From Rhea pennata (lineage: Eukaryota; Chordata; Aves; Rheiformes; Rheidae), in the NCBI RefSeq assembly GCF_028389875.1, contig NC_084666.1, positions 32,086,308 to 32,150,307 of the forward strand: a DNA stretch of 64,000 nt, read 5' to 3'. Positions 1 through 12,600 of this stretch are shown piece by piece (the first letter of the stretch is position 1; each line of letters starts with the position of its first letter). The position numbers and the translations under genes were made by a program. Below the pieces are notes generated by a model, which did no database searches, was not told the origin of the DNA, and saw only the letters and a program-made list of their open reading frames with translations.

Positions 1-610
1 TCAGCCATTCCTGAAAACAGAAAATCTATCCACAAATCAGAGAAGATGACAGGAAGTCCTTCTTGAATATTTCAAGATACAATTAATTTGGAACTTTTTT
101 TACTGTAAAGTGTCAATGAAAAATACCAAAGTTTCTTATTGTGGCAGTGTTGGGAAGTATCAATATAGAATATATTCAGTAACTGTAAAATCCACATGAA
201 TGACATAATGTTAGAGTTTTAATTTTGTATTTGTTTTAATGAAAAATATTCAAGTGACTATTACATAGATTGTCATGTACTCTATCTAGCGTTAAGTTGA
301 ATTTTAAAAGAGATTTAAACATCCAAAGGTGTGGCTGGATTTTTTTAAAAAACTTTTGGTCTGAATTAATTAGTGTAGAATGTATTCCTTATAGGTCTTA
401 TGAGTATAGAATAGGTAATACAAATGTCCTTAAGAGACCTTTAAAGTATTTAACAAAATGTACACGTTCATTATGTAAGAGTTTTAATATAAATATTATA
501 CATATCCACATGTACAATAATGCTCCTTCTAATACATATATCTGATATTTGCAAATTTAGGAAGGGAAGACAAAATAAACCTAATATGATATACCATTTT
601 TTGTCTTCAG
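1..610 (+). other. MICU3: MICU3 intron, 3' portion
   Basis: AT-rich intron sequence that ends in a good polypyrimidine tract and acceptor (tttttgtcttcag). No other feature was seen. The preceding MICU3 exon lies upstream of base 1. Confidence 0.75.
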
Positions 611-658
611 GTGTGATATCTTACACAGAATATTTGTTCCTCTTATGTATTTTAACAA
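611..658 (+). CDS. MICU3: MICU3 exon, VISYTEYLFLL segment
   Basis: Encodes the tail of a Gly codon, then VISYTEYLFLLCILT, then the first base of a Lys codon completed by the next exon (A plus AG). This is the conserved helix before EF-hand 1 shared by MICU2 and MICU3. Acceptor is cttcag, donor gtaagt. The exon is 48 bases, phase 1 in and phase 1 out. Confidence 0.93.
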
Positions 659-3600
659 GTAAGTATTTGGGAACGGGGAGGGGGACAACTCCTTACAATT
701 TATAAGCACCAAATGTATTCCTGTACATCAATCAGAATATTCTTTTCTTCTCTGCAGCTTAGCCCAATATGGAGAAAATTGAATCATGCATCTCTGTGTC
801 CATTTGAACCTCTCCTGTCCTACTAAAATCTTGTGTTATGTTTTAAGTGCTTTCTTATCTGAAACACCTTTTACTGAGTGTTGTGAAAGTTCATCCATAC
901 CTTTCAGCTGAACTCTAGTTAAGAGATTATCTTTATTTTGTTATTTGAAATTCCTGTAAAACATTTGGTTGAATTTAATGAAGTCCATAAAGGACATTGA
1001 ATTTTATGGGGAAAAAAAACATATATATTATTACTATTTTGTTCCATCTATTAGTGCATAGTGGGAGACGTCAATGTGACAATTACATCAGTATCTATTT
1101 TTCATTTTAGAAGATGTGTCAAACTAAGTGTTGGTTTATATAAGAAAACACTAACAATTAAATACTTTTTCTTATACCACCTGTGAAACCAATGTAGAAA
1201 AAGCTTGGCTAGAGTAAACAACCTGATTCATTTTTTTTTTTTTGATAGTTTAAGAGGTGCTTTTCCGGAAAGAGCAAAGTATTTTATTTGTCTTTCATTA
1301 GTAAGTATTTCTGTTGGATTCATTAGGATTTTCTTCAGACATGGTTTGGATCTGGGGTCTGAATCAGGCGGAGCAAGAAGTTTTTTGAAGTGTCCTGTTA
1401 AACTCCTGTGTTTCCATTAAAAGTTAAATAAAATGGGTTCTATAACCCATGTCTATAAGTTAGCACTCATTACTACCAAACCAACCATTACTGCAAGGTG
1501 TTTCTTCTTTGGATAATTCCTGTTGTATTTCTACTGGGTATTTCCTCTAATTTATGAACTTGAATATATCCATAACATGGGTAGTATTATTAAATCAGTG
1601 TTATGATTTGCATTTTCTATGTGCACCAATGTACTAGTTTAAACTGGTTAAGGATATAGCTTTTATAAACAGATGCCAAATAATATCTTAGTTCTATACT
1701 TGTTTTTTCTAAGCAAATGAAGGACTTTTTTTTTTTTTTTTTGCAGAGCCTCATGCAGGTTTTAGAATTGCTTTCAACATGTTCGATACTGATGGCAATG
1801 AGATGGTGGACAAAAAGGAATTCTTGGTGGTATGTGTATTCAGTCTGAATATTTTGATGTAATCTTGAAATTCATTACTTCTTCCAGATTCATACTCATG
1901 ATCATGCCGTGTTCATGAGAACATATAAAGTGGTAAATAATAGCTCTTCATTATAGTGCATGTGTTTACTGTATATGATTTTCTTTTTGACATTTAATTC
2001 CAATTTTCAGATGAATCTTCTTAATTGCTTCTATATTTTCAAATAAAAAGTATTGAAGTAATATTGCTGTACCTGTGGTCAGCAGAGTTATTTGATTGCC
2101 ATAATGATGAGGGGACTTATGAAAGAATATTTTTCCTTTGAGACCGCTTTGCTTTGTCATTCATTCTTGTCATGATCCTAGCTGAATTAATAGTGTTACA
2201 TTATGTCAGTCAATATTTTCTTCTGTTTTGGACAAAATCTATAGTGAAATAAAATACACTATATATGCATCTAGCTTGGCCCTCATTAAATCCTGTTTTG
2301 TCAAATCACTGCACTGTCTATTTGTAAACACATTTTCATGACCATACACTGAAGCAATTTGGCAAGCTGAGGTTCAATAATTCTTTTAAGGAGAATATTC
2401 TTGGTAGCAAAATTGGTGTTCAGCTAAATAATTTTGATGTGCTTTTGAACAACGGCAGGATACCTAGAACTTGAACGTTTTTGTTGCATCCAAGGTATTA
2501 TTACATTACAAATCTGAATTACAGTATCTGTCACACTAGAGCTTTCCTCACTTTGTCACTTGAACAAAGCAATTCTCTAGATTCTTTTTGTTAAATATTT
2601 AAACTATAGGGTTTTTTTACTTGTTAGAAATTTAAACAGTTCCTCTTTGCTTATGTCATAGGGATGAGGTCAGGGAACAGAAGGATTGTGTTCCCTTGTT
2701 ACAGGAGATCTTGTTTTTGCTGCTTTCAACAGTCAATCTCATTATTGTATTTCAAACAATGTTCCTATAAAAGTACTCCCAGATCTTTTCACGTTCACTT
2801 TTCTACTCATCGCTATCCTATAGCGCTCTTTCTGAACAAAAGATGCATTTCCAGAGGTTTAGCAAGTGCTTTAATGATGAGTGCAACAGAATCCTACTCC
2901 CTTTGCTTCTGTAGCTGGGGAAATATATACAAGGATGCATTACTTTTTTCAGATCTTTTTTGGTTTTTCATTTACTGTCGCTTTTCTCTCTATGATGGCT
3001 TGTTGCTTCACTTTTCACAAGGTGTTTTCTTTCTACTTCTATCTCTTCATTTACCTTTCTTTTTTCTACAGTTTTGAGTTGCAAACTGTTTAATACCAGG
3101 CCATCAATCTTAGCTAAAACCCTCCTATCAAATCTCTTTCCTTGTCAGAATAGGTTACAGGAATTTGTGCTTGAAGAGTGGCGAAAAAAAAAAAAAAAGT
3201 AAATTATTCTTTCACTCAAGAAGAGATACCCTGATGACAGAATATTCTAGTCTGTGTTTGCCTTACAGGAAATTCCAGAACACTGTAGTCAGTTTTGGAA
3301 GTTCTTAAAAAATGAGGTTTCTAAATGCATTTGCTATTTGATCTCTAAATACTGCATTTATATATTTCATTTCCATCATACCGCTGTTGTGCGGGTAGTG
3401 ATCCCTTTGTCTTAATGAATTGCCTTCTCTGAAATTTGTTATTCTGAAATTTAAAACATGCTTGCAAGGTTGCAAGGTTTATCACAGACATTTCACGTTC
3501 AAATCCCTATAGAGCTCTGTGTGCAGGTAATTGCAGCATCAGGGCTTTATCAGACTTTGGTAGGTAAAATAACTTTGAAACAGCTGCCACAATTGTGTAG

Positions 3601-6600
3601 TTATGGTACAACCGTTGGTATGTCACCATGTTTGGTTCTGAAAATACCATGTTCTAGATAAGGCAAATATATCAGGAATAGTGTGTGGAGTTTTTTTGGC
3701 CTCTTCTTTAAGATTAGCAACTGATCATATTTTATAGTCTATCGGATGTATATTAGCTTAATACTTTCAGATGCAGTTTTTGAAAAGTTGAATTTCCTTG
3801 GTGGAGATATGGATGGATCGTAGTTGATACTACCCTGTCTGCTTTGAAGATTAAATACTGATTTGTCACTGTTTCTTCTAATTTTGGAGGATTATTAATA
3901 TTATAATAAATATGAATAAATTACTTTAAAATTCTTAAAATATAGAACATTACAAAGAAAAATAAGTATAAACAAGCCATTCCTTAGTCTGAAGACTTTG
4001 TATTTTTCAAAAACACGTATTTTTAAGAATTTCTCAAAATGTTTTACATTTTGAATTTGAGGTAGTCTCAGAAGTAAGTTATGTTTAAAGCTCCTAATAC
4101 AGAGAAATCTGTGAAAGGTGTATTTTGCAAGACTAAAATTTTCATTAAAAGAGCCTGGAAAAAAACCTGTTAAGCAATATTATATTGCTGCTGAAAGGGA
4201 ATGTTTCACTCCCAGCTTGTATTTCCACTCCTCCCTTGTGCCAGTAATAGTAAGAATTGATTTGACTGGAAATTAATAATAATAAATAATTAAATAAACC
4301 AAGCTGACTACATAGCCACAGGTTGTGCTGGGAAGTGGTGAAAGAGTAAGGCTATCACTCCCCATTTTTAGTAACAGTACAGATCTCAATTGATTAAAAT
4401 ATAAATTGAATAATAAGTTCTGAATATAGTGCTCTCAAATAGCTTTATTTTGAGGAGAAAATTCTTCCTTTTTCTATGACGGTTAAGATAACAAAAAGAA
4501 CATGAAAGCATGAATATGAACAAAAGTGACTGGAGCACTAGTCTTTACTTGATATTTTACTGAAGAACTACATTTTAATACTATTTGTAATGTTTATTGC
4601 AATTAATGATTGTTATACATGTGAAATAGCCTGAATGCTACACAAGAACAAAATGTTTTGTTTTGCAGCTACAAGAGATATTCAGGAAAAAAAATGAGAA
4701 GAGAGAAAGAAAAGGAGATGAAGAAAAACGTGCGATGCTTGTAAGTACATTAGTTGCAGTTCATAGTCGGTTTTTTAATATGTAACTCTTTTCATTAAAA
4801 GAATATATATTTTAAGTATATATAGATAAAAAGCAGAATTTAACCTAAACTACATTTTTAAAAAATATATTTAATTCTCTTATAGAGAAGAAAAATACAT
4901 ATTATATATTTAAATGTTACATTATGTATTATTAAATAGCACTGATTTCTTTAAAAATATATAAATCAAAGAAAACTGAATAGTAATGACACTGTCGTTG
5001 TCTATAAGACTGAGATAGTAATGGCAAGACGAGACTGTTCCTGATTTCATAACTTACTGAAAATGTTCATGTATACATACTGATTCTGATGCTGACTATT
5101 AACGCAGTGGTTTTAAAATAACTGCTAAAATATGATAGGCAAACTTAGATTTTATGTTGAAATTGAGTATTTTATTAAATACTACTCATGACGAGTGCAA
5201 AATGTTTTGAGTTATATATATCATGTGAGTAGATCTTTGTGGAACATTGAATACTCATTGTTATTTAGTGTCAAATTTTAAATTTATTATGTGAATGAGA
5301 AAGGTAAGTGGGAAATATAAAGGTTTGTGGTTTGTCTTTGTGAGATGAGATGGCAGCAATAGCAACCTTCTTTAGGTTGTGGACAAGTAAAAATCAATAG
5401 CAAACCTTTGTCAATCCCACAGCAGAAAAAGTGTGTTCATTTGCAATGTGCATATTTATGGCAGAAATTCCTCAATATAAGAAACATTTTGACATATCTA
5501 CAAAGCTTTCTTATGGTGCCTATTATCCTTTAGGAACCATAGATTCAAGATTTCAGATCTTTGTCCCTGAAAAAATGGGAAATTTGAATCAAGAGCTAAC
5601 GCTGCTTAAAACTTCCCTGAGCAAAAAAAGAGATGTTTTCTTCCCACCTAGAGAGACATACCTTTCTCTAAGTTTCAAAATTCTATTACTATTATATAAT
5701 AGTTATATTATGTACTAACAGTTCAGTTAATATTGTTGAATTTCTCGCAGACTGTTTATTCAGAGCAAAAGAAACTTACACCCAAAAGGAGAGCTTTTGA
5801 GAAAGGTAAAGAAAGATTACACAATGGAATATTCCTCTTGACAATGATCTCAAGTCTACACTTCTTTTGAAAATTTAAGAATGAGATTGAAAATAAGCAA
5901 TTTGCTCTCCTGTCTTTTTAAAAATCAAAACAAATTTTCTAATAATATGTAAAATGACAATATGCCTGTCTTAATCTATTCTGTTGTCTTTATTTTTTTT
6001 CCCCTTCCTTTGGCTTCATTCTGACATGTGATACTTGGCTTGGCCCATTTTTGCTGTATGTCAGCGTCTTCAACTTTACGGATATCATACTTCTACTAAC
6101 AGTGTATGTACTCTAAACATTTTCAATTTATGCAGTCTTCACCAGTGAGGTGAAATAATAGGCTATCACAAAATATGCTATATTTATGCAACTTCTTAAG
6201 TAAATTACTTTTGCTAACCAGTCATAATGTGATGGAACTTCAATTCCACAAAAGGTTGCATATGTTTGTTAAGCATTTAGAAACAGTCAGGCCTACCAGG
6301 AGGAAAGGTTGCTCTTTCAGCTTAGATAAGGAAAAGGTATTTGATAGGAAAAGGACAAAATGTTTACTGAGGAAAATATAGACCTGGTTTTGATGAGCCT
6401 ATGTGTTGAGTCATCCTATAGCAGTCATTAATCCAGGTCCCGTCTTGTCTCCATGTGCATTACATGGAATAATATTTAAATAAATTTTTACCACTTTTTC
6501 CCCAGAAAGTCAAAAAAAAAAAAAAAAAAAAAAAAAAAGCTCTTTTCCAGTTTTCTTTTTTCAGTGCTCCACTTACTGGAGCGAACAAATAAGAATTTGA

Positions 6601-9600
6601 AAGTTAAAGTTACATTGTAAAGTCTGTTTCTTTGTTACGTGTATATTCATCATAGGAATACACAGATTTACTTCCTGTGAAGTTAGCACACAGAGTTTGG
6701 ACAACATGCAGGAGGGAAATCCGTTGAGTGGAAAGATGCAGAAGGATAACGTAATGCTGCAATGTCTAGAATAGTACAAAAGTCCCATGTTGGGTCCTTC
6801 TCCTCACTATAGACTTAAAAAAACAAAACAAAAACAAAAAACTTTTTTGACAAAGTCATACGTAAGCCTTATGGCATTAGTGCAGTTTTAAATGTATTAA
6901 ATATTTCTATATTTTCATTTGCACAGGTTAATTCTCTGTATGTCATGTTCTGGTGCATACTGCAGATATGTGTTAAGACTAGCTCAGCGTGTATTGCATG
7001 AGTGCTTTTTCTAGCCAAATGCCAACTGAAACGTGATAATTATGATGAGATGCATGCAGGGAAAATAATGCAAGGAAAATGCATGCTCAGAAGTACTAAT
7101 TCTATTGGCTAATTATATATTGACCTAGAGCTGAAATACTTCTGTGATTTTAAGATATTTATATAAGGTATAAATTAAATAATCATTCAGATATATATGT
7201 GTTTGTATGTAAAATACATCCGGGACAAATAATCACAAGATAATCTCATAAGCATTGAGTCTCATTACATTGGTAAGAGCCCTTAAATATTATCTTTAGT
7301 CATGTGACTGTATTACCTCTGGATGTATTTATTTAGCAAGAGGAGCATAGTAAAATCATATTCACTGAGGAGATTCTGTGCTGAAGAGCATTAAGGGAAA
7401 ACAAATTATTTTTTTTAATTTGTGGAAATTTATATGCACATATATATGGTATGTTTATGTCGTATTTCAACCATCTGAAAAATGTATTATACAGTTATAT
7501 TTCTATGGTTCACATTGGGGAACACATAGGAAAAATCTTCATTCTGTGCAATATTCTTCACAATAACTGTAGTTTTACACATTATACAGCAGTCCCATCA
7601 GATTTTGCAAACTGCATGATGCAATACATTTTATGGCAGTAAATTTTTAAGAGAACAATGTGTGCTGACTCAGGAAAAAATAATATTTTTTTAATTTGTA
7701 GCTAGAAGATTAAACTCATTCTGTATCTTTGTTTTGTGCATCCAGATGGATGTGAGTAGGGAGCCCTGAAAATAGGAGACCCACTAGATTAACTTGGAAA
7801 GAAAGAGAAAAGGGCATTCAGTCTTACTAACCCTAACGAAATTCAGATAGCCTTCAGGTGCATTCAAGATAATCTCCCCTAGATTCTTTGGGTAAAAAAA
7901 TGAAATGTATTATGTAGTTCTTCCAAGACTAGCTGCAAGATAAAGGAAGGCTAATAATTAAAAAAAAAAAAAAAAAGTTTTGTTAGGCTTCCAAAAATGA
8001 CACAGAACACTTAAGAACAAAAAGGTAAGCACATTTTCTTTAGGGAGATTAAATACTTATTTTCTGTTACGTTTGATCATCAGACATGCATCATGTTATG
8101 TTGATAAGTACACTGCAGTTAGAAAGTAGGCTTATTAGGCTTGGTTTTGTTTTTTCTTATTGTTGCGAGAATATCGTCCTGATTATCTCCTAGAATTAAA
8201 TTTTATATAACTAGTTAGGTGGTGGCATTAATTCTTTGATAAAGGAGAAAACAAATTTTGTACCATAAGAATATGAATTAATATTTTTCTTGGAGAGCAA
8301 AATTACTGGAAAAAACAGCACGATACTGAGTTTATATGGATGTTGTGTAAAGATTTCTCAGAGTAGAAACAAAAGAATCAAGCTATGCTTTAGAATATCA
8401 GTTAGAAAAAAAAGTTAAAGTCTGTAAACTGTTGCTTTACTGTTCTTTGGTTTTTAAATGATTGTACTTCTTGAAACTTCTGCAGGTGCTTAAAACAGAA
8501 GGAGAGGACCTTGTCCCCAGAAGCTATTGGGATACTTTGAGACGTAGCACAAGCCAAGCGCTCTTTTCGGACCTTGCAGAGGTATAAGACAACCTCTGTC
8601 TCTGGTCCATAAACAAATTGATTTTTTTTTATTTCTATTTTATTTGTTGTCCTATTTTACACACTCTGTTTCTTTTCCTCATTTGAGATTTTTTTTAAAA
8701 AACCTGAAAGCTCTCAGATAAAATAGATTTGTTTCCATGCAGTGCTTTTACTTGGAAATGACAACTTTTAGTACTAGCAAAGTTACCTTTTGAAAGAGCA
8801 GGAGAATCAAGTCCCCTTAAGTCTCTATTGTAAAAAGAATTTTCTAAAATTAGCAATGATAATATTTCAGTTACAGTAATAATTTAGGAAACCTTTTGAC
8901 ATTCAGTGATGTGGTACCTTTAATGAGAGTTGCAGTCTCTTAACCTTTTAATCTTTAGGCCCTTTTGTGGGTGTTTAAAGTAGGCTTTTTATGTATGTTA
9001 TCAAAGATTATCTTCACAAAAGCGATATCATGCAAAGATTAGTTTAAATTTGTTGGATCGAACTAGGAATGCTTTAAGGTAAATAAAACAATCGGTTACA
9101 TTCGTCACTCTTTTTGAATATTACGTAATCGTTCTGGAGAGCTAACAATGTCACGGCGCCATCAAATTAATTTACACAGTTCTTTAAATTCTAAGATATT
9201 TGTGATTTGCTTTCAAATAATTGAATAACAGGTACTTATTTGTACCGATCATTTATGAGAGTCAGAAAATGAGGTCATTTAGGCATTTCTGTGCCCCATA
9301 CAGTGAGGTTGAATGCTTTGCTGGTTGTGACACTAAAGGACACAGCGGCTCTCTGCTGACTGTCTGGTCTCGGGTCATGTGCTTCACGAGCAGGATTCTA
9401 ATGAGAAAGGAACCTGGAAGCGGAAAGGACCTCCTGAGTAAAACAATCTCTTCGTTTGCTTCATAAGCAGTGTATGCTCCATATTAAAAGTAATTAGTGT
9501 TTTGTCCCTGCTGTTCCTATTTGGAAGCTATTCTATAACCTGAGGACTTTGGACTTTTTCTAATTTCCAACTTAAATTTATTCGTAGTCCTTTTATACCA

Positions 9601-12600
9601 GTCTGTTCCTTAAATTTATATAGCCTTTTTCCTCTTCTTTGCTGTTAATCTCCTTGCTCATGGTGATATTTATAAACACAATCATAGCCCTCAGTTTCTA
9701 TTTCCCTAGGCTAAGCAGGTCTCTGAATATTCTCTCCGTTTCCCAGGTATCAGATAGCCTGTCTCTGTACCTCTCAGCCTGAGTTCATCCGCCTGTGACC
9801 AAAACTATATTTAGTGTTACAGAACTGAGTTTTAGGCTGGTATTTATAGCAGTAATTCATAGCAATAATACATTCATAATGATCTTGCAATAAACCAGTA
9901 CGCCTAGTCTTTCTTTTCCTTGTTTTTAAATTGATATGCTCCTGAACTGTTAATCTAGTTATTAGTCCTTAACAACTGTATTTATCCTACCTAATTTTAG
10001 GTAGGAGCACTGATGTTCTAGGCTCCACCAAGTCAACTAAGGGACATAGAGAAAGAAGACCTCTCTTCTCATTGACTACTTAAGGAGCCTGGTGTTTTCT
10101 TAATTAAGTGTTGTTAATCTGCAGTTCCTTGGGATGAATTAAGGCCCAGGTTCAGATGGACTTAAATTTATTAGTCTCTACCACACCTTTAGTTTAAGAA
10201 GAAGAGGAATTTGTACATCGTTAGAGATGCCTTAGACAAAGGTCTGTAACTTACAATGTAATTAAAGCTTATGAGCAGCAATTTCAAACATTGTTTTAAA
10301 CTTGTCTGTAAAATGCTTAAAAAACCTCTCTGATCACTTGTTAATCACTTTATAAAGACAAATCATGTCCTTCATTTGCTCCACAGAGAATTTAGCACTT
10401 CTCACCATAACCATCTTTATCTGTCTTGGCGTAAGTTTGAGCCAGTTGGCTTTCATCCGTATTCTTATCTTGCCCAGGTAATTTCACATCTGAATGATAT
10501 AGCCATCTGTGCTAAAAAAAAAAAAGGTGGCATAAAGCTAAGTGACATTGGAGTCTGTGTTGTCTTACAGCCTTTTGAAAAGGTCTTGTATAAACTGAAA
10601 AGGAGAGTAAATAAGGTTCATTCTTGTGAGAATCAACTTACAAGGCCTCTTTGGGGGAAAAAAAAAGTTATTCATCATACTCAGTATCTTTCTGAGACAC
10701 TTTTTATGGCATTGTTTCTGCTATTGCTACTTCAGCAGCTATATCAGCATGTTGGAATGTGCCAGTTGCTACTGAATTCAGTAAATTACTAACTGAAACT
10801 GTAAATTAGTAAAGTTATTACAATATTTGAAAATCAAGGACTTGCAGTAAGAAAGCTCATATTAATTGAAAGTACAATGTACGTTCATTCTCTGAATGTG
10901 TTCATACAAGTGGACTGTTGCTCATGAGTTTAAGTTACTTTTTAATTGAGCTTCTGATCCAGAGTATTAAACCTTTCTGATTCAGGTCCATTTAGGGATA
11001 GAGAAATTGAGATGCAGACAGGAAAAATTTTTGCCGTTGTGCCACAAGCTGATGTGATCAAAATGATTGTCTATTCTATTTGTCTTTTTATCTGTATTTA
11101 TATTACAGTTAGTCTAAAAGTAAAGAGAAGTGAGATGTTTTTATTCTTTTATTCTTTTATCTAAAAGATTTAAAAATATGTTAGATCAAAATAGGGCCCC
11201 ATGTTTGATTATATGGAAATAGGTGTGAAAATAGATTTTCATTTATATAAAATACAAAATGTATTTTATTCAGAAGAATGAACAGTAGTTTTAAGGGATG
11301 GAGTTTTTGTTTTTACCCTTCCCCTGTAAGTTACCTAAGCTACCTAATATTATTAATGCAGAAGGAGCACAGGAATAGTTCTTAGTTGCCTGCAATTCTG
11401 TGGAGAAGCTGGAGTGGGTTTTTTTTTCTTTTTTTTGGTTTTTTTTTCTTTTTTCGCTTAGTGAAGCTGACCAAATGGGAATTGTGAAAAGACTTACAGA
11501 TTGTATTTTTTTTTAATGGTTCTTTAGATATGGATGAATGCAATCCAAGTCTAAGGTTGTGAAATGTTTTTTACAAGATGAAAGGCTGTAATTTAACATT
11601 TGATATCTTTTCAGTGTACTTGAGGGAAATTGTTTGAATGTACTTAGGGATTTAATTGTTTAAAAGACATAGGAAATCAGGGTATCTGCATTTCAGTGTA
11701 TTGTGTCCTGTAGTGGGGGATAACAATATTAAAAGACAAACAGTGATTACTTTTCTGAATTAATTAGCTCACTTCAAGAGCTGAGCTGTCCTAATTGAAG
11801 GACATGAAGTATCTCTCTATGTATATATACACTATGTTATCTTATTTCTCCCTAGAGAAAAATATGAGAATAAAGAGAAAGCTAGAGTACATGAAATACA
11901 ATCTTGAAAATCCTAAACTGATTATACTAAACCACAGAAGAGTGTCTGTCCTATTTCTTCAGTTCCTGGATGATGAAAGGAAAAGATTTGTGTTGTTTCT
12001 GCCTCACGTTTTTCCTTCTTTATTCCATTAGCTGTTGATGCATGCAATCTCCTAATAGATAAAGTATTCTAAATTTCTACAAACCAGTATACAAATTTGA
12101 AATTAATGTAGTCTAGATCAGAGAATGTAGATATGAAATGGTTTCTTGAATCAGTGCTCTGTACAGCCTTGCGGTTGCCCCAACTTCAGTGGGATTCTGA
12201 GCAACAGCAGAGTCTTCCTGCATTGAGTTTGTGGTAGTTCTGAAACTTAGTTGCATCAAAAAATTCCAGCTGTTTCTGCTGCAGACTGCTACCAAAGCCG
12301 TTCACTGCACAATATATGATGAAAAAAGTACTATTTTTTTTTTTTGCGTATTGACAAAGATTTTCATATATGGATAGTCATAATACCACAGATCTGTAGT
12401 TTAGCATGTGTCGTTTTAGGATCACCTTCTCAACATCACCTTCTCAGCATCAGTACTGCTGCTTTCTTTGCTGTTATCTATTGGTGAGCTCAAGATCTTT
12501 CCATTGCTATAGATACTTTAGTAAATCAACTCTAAAATACTTCTGAAGAATGACAAAGATGTTAAATCCAAAAAATATACTGTCTTTTGGACAAATCCAT

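Noticed and set aside
9240..9460. Possible tRNA-derived SINE core
   Set aside because: The word pattern is only faintly similar to known SINE cores, and no A/B box pair or tail could be placed.
10376..10792. 138-codon frame in a MICU3 intron
   Set aside because: Contains low-complexity Lys, Leu and Gln runs from A-rich and CT-rich stretches and matches no family I know. No exon-like borders were found.
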